Assembly (NCBI GenBank): GCA_964617105.1
Contig: CAZTWC010000051.1
Coordinates: forward strand, 1 to 17,868
DNA length: 17,868 nt
Direction: 5' to 3'
From: CAZTWC01 sp964617105 [NCBI: uncultured Myxococcia bacterium]
GTDB lineage: Bacteria > CAZTWC01
The translations under genes were made by a program, and so were the position numbers. The notes beneath the pieces are model-generated. The model saw only the letters and a program-made list of their open reading frames with translations, did not search any database and had not been told where the DNA came from. Positions 12,075 through 17,868 of the stretch are shown piece by piece. Numbering within the stretch: position 1 is the first letter of the stretch; each line of letters starts with the position of its first letter.

Positions 12075-13607
12075 TCAAAATGATTCCAAGGCCACAGCCC
12101 AGGCTGGTAGAGAAAAAATATCGATGGAAAAAGACCATCCCATAGTAAAATAAACCGTCAGGGTGATCAATATGGCGCCTAAAAAATTCATAGCCACCCC
12201 CTGTTTGGCCATTTCTGGCAATCGTAAACGGCCGGAAGCAAAAACAATCGCATTGGGTGGAGTGGCAACCGGCAGCATAAAGGCGCAAGAGGCAGAGAGA
12301 GCAGCCGGGATCATTAAAACCATGGGATTTATCTCCTGGGCCAGCGCTGCCGAAGCTAAAAATGGCAACATTATGGTGCAGGTGGCAGTATTGGAGTTGA
12401 CCTCAGTTAAAAAGGTTACCACCAAACAAATTATCACAATCACTAAAATAATAGGTAGCGCTTTGAGGACCCCCATTTGACCGGCTAGCCAGGTGGCCAA
12501 TCCCGATTTTTGGATGGCGGCTGCCAGCGAAAAACCACCGCCAAACAGTACCAGTACTCCCCAGGGTATCTTTTGGGCGTCTTCCCATTGTAAAAGAAAA
12601 ACTCCCTTTCGCCGGTCTACCGGTATGATAAAGCAGATAATTGCCACCAACATAACCACGGTGGAATCACCTACCCGGCACGAAGAGGGAAGCCATTGGT
12701 TCCAGCCAGGATAGTTGCCTCCTCCCCGGGTGCACCACAGGAGAATCAGTAAGACAAAACATATTGAGGTTAGAATTTCTCCTCTTGACATGGGACCCAG
12801 TTTTAATCTTTGCTCTTTTATCACCTGTTGATTTTTTTCCAGTTGGGCACCTGTCTCTGCTTTCATGGGATAGGCTATCCAAGTCAAATAGAACCAGGCT
12901 ATAAATAAAAAGAGGGTGGAAACCGGCGCGGCAAAGAGAAACCAACCTAAGAAACTTATGGGCGGGGCATGGGGAAAAAGTTGGTTAAAGGTTCCAGCCA
13001 AAACCGCGTTAGGAGGAGTGCCAATTAAAGTGGCCATCCCGCCAACACTGGCGCTGTATGCCACTCCCAGCAAAAGAGCGGTGGAGAGACGAGAATTGTG
13101 GTTTTCTCCCTCTAATGTGGTCATAATTGCCAGGCACAAGGGGAGCATGATCAAGGTGGTGGAGGTATTAGATATCCACATGGAAAGAAAAAAAGTGGCC
13201 AGCATGAAGCCCAGAATCAATCTCCTGGGACCACCACCAACAGTGCTGACAATAGCCAGGGCCATTCGCAAATGTAGCCGCCAACGCTCAATAGCCCTGG
13301 CCATCAAAAAACCGCCCATCATCAGGAAAATCAGATGGTGGCCATAGGGAGCAGCAGCCTCTTTGGGAGTCAAAATTCCCAACAGGGGAAACAAAACCAG
13401 GGGAACCAGGGCGGTGGTATAAATCGGCAAAGCCTCGGTTATCCACCAGATTGCCATTAGGATAACCACCCCCAAAGCCAGTTGTCCTTTTAAGGGAATT
13501 GTCGAAGATATCTCTATGACCGAGAAAAAAACCAGGCAAAACAGACCGAGAAAAAAACCGAAGTATTTTCTTTTGAATGATTTTGAAGTATTTGCGGAAG
13601 ATTTCAT
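12075..13607 (-). CDS. DASS/SLC13-family anion or dicarboxylate transporter
   Basis: This 510-residue polytopic membrane protein belongs to the divalent anion:sodium symporter family. Two inverted halves are visible, each with a Ser-Asn-Thr signature (Ser146-Asn147-Thr148 in WISNTSTT; Ser405-Asn406-Thr407 in EVNSNTAT) and a following TPPNA loop (197-201 and 449-453), which form the substrate and sodium sites in the VcINDY structure. More than ten hydrophobic segments surround them, with a cytoplasmic Lys-rich loop near residues 250-275. The substrate may be C4-dicarboxylates, citrate or sulfate; the sequence alone does not decide. Its ATG directly abuts the TAA of the upstream coiled-coil gene with no intervening base. 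Confidence 0.93.
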   Translation of the reverse strand: MKSSANTSKSFKRKYFGFFLGLFCLVFFSVIEISSTIPLKGQLALGVVILMAIWWITEALPIYTTALVPLVLFPLLGILTPKEAAAPYGHHLIFLMMGGFLMARAIERWRLHLRMALAIVSTVGGGPRRLILGFMLATFFLSMWISNTSTTLIMLPLCLAIMTTLEGENHNSRLSTALLLGVAYSASVGGMATLIGTPPNAVLAGTFNQLFPHAPPISFLGWFLFAAPVSTLFLFIAWFYLTWIAYPMKAETGAQLEKNQQVIKEQRLKLGPMSRGEILTSICFVLLILLWCTRGGGNYPGWNQWLPSSCRVGDSTVVMLVAIICFIIPVDRRKGVFLLQWEDAQKIPWGVLVLFGGGFSLAAAIQKSGLATWLAGQMGVLKALPIILVIVIICLVVTFLTEVNSNTATCTIMLPFLASAALAQEINPMVLMIPAALSASCAFMLPVATPPNAIVFASGRLRLPEMAKQGVAMNFLGAILITLTVYFTMGWSFSIDIFSLPAWAVALESF

Positions 13608-14309
13608 TTAGGGATTTTCATCTTCTCCTGTATCAGTGCTGCTATTATCTTTGGTTTCATCAGGCACTAACTCTTTTTCTTTACCTTTTTTCTGTATACT
13701 ATCCAATTTGTCCTGAAAGAGTTCCAACTGGCCTTTGGCTATCAAATACAGGCGGTGGTTGTTTTCTGCTTTTTTTCTATATTTGATCAGCATTCTTTCC
13801 TGTTTGGCAAACCTTTCCTGCTCATTTTTTAATTGGGAGTATAACTGCTCATTTTTTTTCTTATACTTCTGTTCCTGATCATCCATCTTCTTTAGATATT
13901 GATCCTCAGCACCCCCAAATTTCTTCTTTACCGCAATATCTAACTCATCAACTTTTTCCTTCGCTTGGGAAAATTGTTTCTGCGCATTTTCCTTTTCTCT
14001 GGTCAACTTATTATGTTGATCCTGCAAAGATTTAAAGTCTTTTTTTTCTCTAAAAATCAAATCTTCCTTGTCTTTTAGTTCCTGGGCAAACTGTGCCTGT
14101 TTTTCATCAAAACTCTTAGCAGCTTCACTGAGTTGAAAATTGCGTTTTTTTATGGTTTTAATCTTGTTTTGTAATTCATTGTTTTCCGCCTTTTTCTCCT
14201 CGACTTGCTTAATCGTTTTTTTTAAGGCTCTTTGCCGCTCTTCACTAGTGGCTTTTACGTTTTCTAACTCAATAGCCATCTCTTTAATTTTCTTTTTGCC
14301 AAAAAACAT
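13608..14309 (-). CDS. Lys/Glu-rich coiled-coil protein of unknown function
   Basis: I do not recognise a family. The 233-residue protein starts MFFGKKKIKE, a hydrophobic-then-basic tip that could touch the membrane, and continues as nearly uninterrupted charged helix with heptad character from about residue 10 to 205. A single Gly-Gly break (KKKFGGAED) lies near the middle. The last ~25 residues are acidic and Ser/Thr/Asp-rich, probably disordered (TKDNSSTDTGEDENP). There is no signal peptide. GGAGGA stands 5 nt before the ATG, a strong site. It lies between a SPOR-domain gene and a transporter gene, which it abuts exactly. Its small size and lack of a membrane span distinguish it from the large coiled-coil protein at 5728-8505. 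A role in cell-envelope organisation is inference from neighbours. Confidence 0.8.
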   Translation of the reverse strand: MFFGKKKIKEMAIELENVKATSEERQRALKKTIKQVEEKKAENNELQNKIKTIKKRNFQLSEAAKSFDEKQAQFAQELKDKEDLIFREKKDFKSLQDQHNKLTREKENAQKQFSQAKEKVDELDIAVKKKFGGAEDQYLKKMDDQEQKYKKKNEQLYSQLKNEQERFAKQERMLIKYRKKAENNHRLYLIAKGQLELFQDKLDSIQKKGKEKELVPDETKDNSSTDTGEDENP

Positions 14310-14352
14310 TTTTCCTCCTGTTTAGCACCTATCCATAAGTGCCTGTCCAAAC

Positions 14353-14973
14353 CTAATGTTTGGTAACAAAGGTTTTTAACCCCTCTTTTTGCTCAAATTG
14401 CAGGCGAAAACTCTCCGCCAGAGGGCGGCTGTCAAAATCGCCCAGCCTTACCCGGTACCACCGTCCCCGCTCCTGAAGATCAACTTCTGTGATATAAACA
14501 TCGTAACCCTTTTTTTGTAAATCCCTGGCAAATCCAATAGCCTGGTCTTTTTGGCTCTGTATAAAAGCGGTCACCTGAATAGTGAATTTGCCCGTAGCCG
14601 TCCGGTTGGTAAAATGATTTAGCAGCATCTGGGCTCTTTCCATATCCAATGCTACCTCTTGAGGATCAACTATCTGGTTCTGTTTATCTTCCTCTAAATC
14701 CAAAGACACATCTATATGATGGGTATCAGTTACTATCTTCCCTTTTTTACTGTTGATAATTTTGCTTTTTTTCTGACTCTCTTCCAGTTTAAGACATTGG
14801 TTCAATTGAGTTTGCATTTTTTCCGATTCTGCCCGCAGATAGTTTTTCCCTACCATTACACCCAATAAAAAACTGGTACACACCAAGACAATGGAAACCA
14901 CCACAATATAAAAAATATGCCGGTTATCCAATCGAAACGATATTTTCTCCTTTAGTTTGGTCAAATCTCGCAT
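14353..14973 (-). CDS. SPOR-domain inner-membrane protein
   Basis: A short cytoplasmic N-terminus is followed by one membrane span (about residues 20-42, ending FLLGVMVGK), a charged periplasmic linker (43-127) and a C-terminal SPOR domain (about 128-205, with FTIQVTAFIQSQKDQAIGFARDLQKKG divided over its first helix-strand and RWYRVRLGDFDSRPLAESF in its second half). SPOR domains bind denuded septal peptidoglycan, so the protein probably localises to division sites or other places of wall remodelling. It has the architecture of FtsN/DedD-type proteins but no clear further match. The ATG is preceded by GAGAGG at 9 nt. It lies 29 nt after an envelope protein gene and 43 nt before a coiled-coil gene on the same strand. 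Confidence 0.9.
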   Translation of the reverse strand: MRDLTKLKEKISFRLDNRHIFYIVVVSIVLVCTSFLLGVMVGKNYLRAESEKMQTQLNQCLKLEESQKKSKIINSKKGKIVTDTHHIDVSLDLEEDKQNQIVDPQEVALDMERAQMLLNHFTNRTATGKFTIQVTAFIQSQKDQAIGFARDLQKKGYDVYITEVDLQERGRWYRVRLGDFDSRPLAESFRLQFEQKEGLKTFVTKH

Positions 14974-15002
14974 ACTGGTTAGCCTCTCGGGAATTATTTT
15001 TG

Positions 15003-15695
15003 CTAAATCAGGTTAAAAATTTTATCGGTTACAAAGGTCATTTGCAAAACAATCTTTAATTTTATCTTGCCTGCCGGAATTGCCGGAGGTTTATGGGTTG
15101 AATATTTTATCAACACCCTGAGCAGATAATTGAAACGATATTTTAATAGCGCAGCAACCAATTCACTTTTGCCGCCTGGTATGAATTCCGCCACCCCTTT
15201 GCCGGTAACAGCTCCTGGTAAAGGAGGGAATTTGCCTATTAACGATGGCTGGTAACCACTCTTATCCCCCAAAAAATATTGGATAGAACTTATATCGTGG
15301 GTCAGGCTGTTTGACTCAATCTGATAGCTAAAGGAATCAATATATACATCCTCGATCCGGTCAGCATACTTGCTGATCTGGTTATTCCCGGTAAAATCTT
15401 TGGAGCCCATCCTCTCCAGGAAATGATCTACTTTTACCTCTGGAATATCATCGGGCCAGTGATTGGGAATTCCCTCCTGGATATATAAACCTAATTCTGA
15501 ATACCTTGCCAACTCCCCGGTTAACTTTTGGATATCTTCTGAGCCAATGGCAAATTCATACTCCTCCTCCAAAGTATAGGGTATATAAACCGCCGAGCAG
15601 CCCAAATGCAATAAAGCCAAGGTAATCACCAGGATGGTGCCCAGAAAAAATATCCCATAACTGCAGACTACCTTCTTTTTCCTCCAATAATTCAA
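15003..15695 (-). CDS. Envelope protein of unknown function, possible lipoprotein
   Basis: I do not recognise the family. The N-terminus is basic (NYWRKKK) followed by a hydrophobic segment (about 10-32) ending LLHLGC; Cys33 could be a lipidation site, but His at -3 makes the lipobox atypical, so a simple membrane anchor or signal sequence is also possible. The remaining ~195 residues alternate beta strands and loops (for example RIEDVYIDSFSYQIESNSLT) and end in a hydrophobic strand pair. The first standard start in frame is TTG at 15695, which has no ribosome site at normal distance. GGAGG at 15719-15715 is better placed for an ATT at 15707-15705, in frame. The true start is therefore uncertain by a few codons. 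It follows meaB closely and precedes the SPOR gene. Confidence 0.75.
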   Translation of the reverse strand: MNYWRKKKVVCSYGIFFLGTILVITLALLHLGCSAVYIPYTLEEEYEFAIGSEDIQKLTGELARYSELGLYIQEGIPNHWPDDIPEVKVDHFLERMGSKDFTGNNQISKYADRIEDVYIDSFSYQIESNSLTHDISSIQYFLGDKSGYQPSLIGKFPPLPGAVTGKGVAEFIPGGKSELVAALLKYRFNYLLRVLIKYSTHKPPAIPAGKIKLKIVLQMTFVTDKIFNLI

Positions 15696-15709
15696 CCGGT
15701 TACTAATAC

Positions 15710-16663
15710 TTATCCCTCCTCTTCAACTACCCATTGAGCAGCGAATAGATGCTCCATCACCTGCTCAGAAAGGGTAAAAGGATCAATCTTACTCGCCAGT
15801 TGACGGTGCACTTCCTTTTCAATCTCTTTACGGGATAGCCACTGTTCGGTTTTTTTATTCAATTTGTAACGCAAAATCTGCTTAAACTCTTCCTGCAGCC
15901 GCCAAAGTTCATCTTTTTTTGGCCTTTGAGCATCATTTTGAATAGACGCTATTAAAAGATCGATTCCCTTATTTAAAATGGCCGATGTTTTAATCACCGG
16001 CCGCCTATCCTGAACCTCATTTATTTCAGCCAATTCAACCGCCACCTGGTCAGCGCCAGGTAAATCTGACTTGTTGATGGCAAAAATATCTGCAATCTCC
16101 ATCACTCCCGCCTTAATAGACTGGATATCATCTCCCTGCCCCGGGGCCAAGAGCACCACCGACACATCAGCAACTTTGATAATATCGACCTCATCCTGAC
16201 CAACACCCACGGTTTCCACTATAACCACCTCCATCCCCAAAGCCTTCATAACCCTGATGGCACTCCCGGCAGCAATAGACAAGCCCCCGGTCTGCCCTCT
16301 GGTGGCCATAGAACGGATAAAAACTCCTGGATCGTTGGCATAACGCTGCATCCTGACCCGGTCGCCTAATATTGCGCCTCCGCTAAAAGGACTGCTGGGA
16401 TCCACAGCCAGAACTCCAACTTTTCTTCCCTGTTGGCGGTAATTGCCAATCATTTTTTCAATCAGGGTGGATTTGCCAGAACCTGGTGCTCCGGTAATTC
16501 CTACCACCAGGCCGGTTTTCTGTTGATTAAACAGACTACGGTAAACTTGGTAGGCCCAGGGCGTCTCATTCTCCAGAGCAGTAATTAATTTGGCTGCTGC
16601 CCGGATCTCTCCTTTCAAGATCGCCTTAATTAACCGGCTGCCTTTTTGGCCTTGCGACTTCAC
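15710..16663 (-). CDS. meaB: MeaB/ArgK-family G3E-type GTPase
   Basis: This 317-residue P-loop GTPase is of the group that protects and reloads cobalamin-dependent acyl-CoA mutases such as methylmalonyl-CoA mutase. Visible motifs: P-loop GAPGSGKST (58-66), the switch region DPSSPFSGGAILGDRVRM (88-105), FIRSMATRGQTGGLS (115-129), VETVGVGQ (149-156) and the guanine-specificity NKSD (197-200). The C-terminal helical dimerisation arm is present. The start is GTG with essentially no Shine-Dalgarno match, 11 nt after the acyl-CoA dehydrogenase stop, so coupling to that gene is likely. No mutase is in the window; it may lie upstream of the dehydrogenase beyond the right edge. Pairing with an acyl-CoA dehydrogenase suggests branched-chain or odd-chain acyl-CoA breakdown. 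Confidence 0.95.
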   Translation of the reverse strand: MKSQGQKGSRLIKAILKGEIRAAAKLITALENETPWAYQVYRSLFNQQKTGLVVGITGAPGSGKSTLIEKMIGNYRQQGRKVGVLAVDPSSPFSGGAILGDRVRMQRYANDPGVFIRSMATRGQTGGLSIAAGSAIRVMKALGMEVVIVETVGVGQDEVDIIKVADVSVVLLAPGQGDDIQSIKAGVMEIADIFAINKSDLPGADQVAVELAEINEVQDRRPVIKTSAILNKGIDLLIASIQNDAQRPKKDELWRLQEEFKQILRYKLNKKTEQWLSRKEIEKEVHRQLASKIDPFTLSEQVMEHLFAAQWVVEEEG

Positions 16664-16674
16664 AGTAAAAGTAA

Positions 16675-17811
16675 TCAGGTCAGGATATTACGGGCAATTA
16701 CTAATCGTTGCACCTCGCTGGTGCCCTCCCCTATCTCCAACAATTTGGCGTCACGATAATACCTCTCTACCGGGTATTCCGCAGTATAACCATAGCCTCC
16801 ATGAATTTGTACCGCTTTAGTAGCCGCCCTCATAGCAGTTTCTGAGGCAAATAACTTGGCCATGGCCGATTCGGTGGTATGACGTTTTCCCTGATCCGCC
16901 ATGGAAGCACAACGATGTACCATCAGCCGGGCGGCATCTATTTCAGTGGCCATGTCAGCAATCATCCATTGAATAGCCTGAAATTTCCCTAAAGATTTAC
17001 CAAATTGCACCCTCTCATTGGCATACCGGGCCGCTTCCTCCATAGCCCCCCTGGCGATACCTACTCCCAAAGCACCGATGGTGATTCTCCCCTTGTCTAA
17101 TACTTGCAAGGTATCGAGAAAACCATGATTGATTTCTCCCAGCCGATTTTCATCTGGCACTTCCACCTCATCAAAAACCAACTCTGCAGTATCGGATGAG
17201 CGCACCCCCAATTTGTGATGAATTGGAGAGGATGAAAATCCTTTCATCCCCTTTTCAAGAATAAATGCGGTTATGCCCTTCTGTTTCTTGGCTGGCTCGG
17301 TGTTAGCCAAAACAACACAAATGTCCCCAACCGTACCCTGGGTAATAAATACTTTGGAACCATTGATAATCCATTTATCTCCCACTTTTTTAGCCGAAGT
17401 CTTCATTCCCGATGCATCAGAGCCGGAATTAGGTTCAGTCAATCCCCAGGCGCCCAGAGTGCCACTACAGAGCCGGGGCAAATACTTTTTCTTCTGTTCA
17501 TGATTGGCAGCATATAAAATGTGTCCGGTGCATAAGCAATTATGGGAAGCCACCGTAAGACCAAAAGAGCCATCGTACCGGCCTATCTCCTCCACGGCAA
17601 TGGCCATGGCTACATACCCTACCTCCGGTCCGCCGTATTCCTCTGGTACCGCCATCCCCAACAACCCCAAATCAGCCGCTTTTTGCACTGTTTCCATGGG
17701 AAACTTTTCTTCCCGATCCCACTGCGATGCATTGGGAGCTATCTCTCTTTCGGCAAACTCTTTGACCATCTCTTTAATCATTTGCTGGTTTTCTAATAAA
17801 TCAAAATTCAT
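16675..17811 (-). CDS. Acyl-CoA dehydrogenase (short/branched-chain type)
   Basis: This FAD enzyme makes the alpha-beta double bond of acyl-CoAs and passes electrons to an electron-transfer flavoprotein. It is 378 residues, the standard length. Motifs include the N-terminal helical domain (1-115), [15 protein letters not shown] (121-135) at the flavin, [19 protein letters not shown] in the C-terminal domain, and the end [22 protein letters not shown] followed by [12 protein letters not shown]. Glu362 in EGTSE is at the catalytic-base position of short- and medium-chain enzymes, unlike isovaleryl-CoA dehydrogenase. The exact substrate is unresolved; butyryl-, 2-methylbutyryl- or related acyl-CoAs fit. 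AAGGAGG stands 5-6 nt before the ATG at 17811 and decides the start, although the frame stays open to the window edge. meaB follows after 11 nt. Confidence 0.95.
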   Translation of the reverse strand: MNFDLLENQQMIKEMVKEFAEREIAPNASQWDREEKFPMETVQKAADLGLLGMAVPEEYGGPEVGYVAMAIAVEEIGRYDGSFGLTVASHNCLCTGHILYAANHEQKKKYLPRLCSGTLGAWGLTEPNSGSDASGMKTSAKKVGDKWIINGSKVFITQGTVGDICVVLANTEPAKKQKGITAFILEKGMKGFSSSPIHHKLGVRSSDTAELVFDEVEVPDENRLGEINHGFLDTLQVLDKGRITIGALGVGIARGAMEEAARYANERVQFGKSLGKFQAIQWMIADMATEIDAARLMVHRCASMADQGKRHTTESAMAKLFASETAMRAATKAVQIHGGYGYTAEYPVERYYRDAKLLEIGEGTSEVQRLVIARNILT

Positions 17812-17821
17812 CTTAGCCTCC

Positions 17822-17868
17822 TTAATTAGTTTCCGTCCGAACCACTTCTCCGTGTGCCGAAGTGAATT
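17822..17868 (-). CDS. Possible C-terminal end of an upstream gene
   Basis: One minus-strand frame entering from the right edge reads [14 protein letters not shown] and then stops at 17824-17822, with the TAA overlapping the ribosome site of the acyl-CoA dehydrogenase gene. Such overlap is common between operon neighbours and all other genes here are tightly packed, but 15 codons are too few to identify a protein or to exclude chance. Confidence 0.3.
   Translation of the reverse strand, partial: FTSAHGEVVRTETN

Noticed and set aside
1-17868. CRISPR array, tRNA/rRNA gene, insertion sequence, prophage or attachment site
   Set aside because: No spaced direct repeats, cloverleaf-like segments, transposase motifs or integrase genes were seen; gaps between genes are all under 100 bp.

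Overview
The window (17,868 bp, no gap over 100 bp without a gene) is compact bacterial chromosome of moderate GC, mid-40s by eye. It has two tightly packed gene runs that converge near 9.9 kb. The gene set (GatCAB amidotransferase, EF-P, type II dehydroquinase, RNase PH, MeaB-type GTPase, acyl-CoA dehydrogenase, SPOR-domain protein, a lipoprotein-like protein) points to a free-living bacterium with an outer-membrane-type envelope and an acyl-CoA-based metabolism that is probably anaerobic. The short helical segment of the SPOR protein resembles those of the deltaproteobacterial grade, but the phylum cannot be fixed from this sequence; Desulfobacterota-like or a candidate phylum are both possible.

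Plus-strand run (1-9929). It starts with the 3' part of a TPR-repeat gene that runs off the left edge. It continues with gatC, gatA and gatB (transamidation of mischarged Glu-tRNA(Gln)/Asp-tRNA(Asn)) and mtnA (methylthioribose-1-phosphate isomerase). A perfect 9-bp hairpin follows mtnA. Then comes a 2.8-kb gene for a membrane-anchored, very acidic 925-residue coiled-coil protein, a short intergenic stem-loop, rph (RNase PH) and rdgB (ITP/XTP pyrophosphatase).

Minus-strand run (17868-9885, read right to left). A possible gene end sits at the edge, then an acyl-CoA dehydrogenase, a MeaB/ArgK-family GTPase, an envelope protein of unknown function, a membrane-anchored SPOR protein, a 233-residue coiled-coil protein, a DASS-family (SLC13) anion/dicarboxylate transporter, a sirtuin deacylase, aroQ, efp and a 103-residue unknown protein coupled to efp. 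Spacing is very tight throughout: several 1-4 nt overlaps and one stop codon directly abutting the next start. Long polycistronic transcripts are therefore likely. The last gene of this run overlaps the 3' end of rdgB by 45 bp on the opposite strand.

Most genes are recognisable housekeeping or metabolic genes. The parts without an obvious explanation are the giant acidic coiled-coil protein with a degenerate C-terminal aromatic repeat (5728-8505), the trio of envelope and coiled-coil proteins between meaB and the transporter (13608-15695), and the small efp-coupled gene (9885-10196). No mobile elements, CRISPR arrays, tRNA or rRNA genes were seen. Calling any part a new system would go beyond the evidence. 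The coiled-coil and envelope proteins are the best candidates for undescribed biology.
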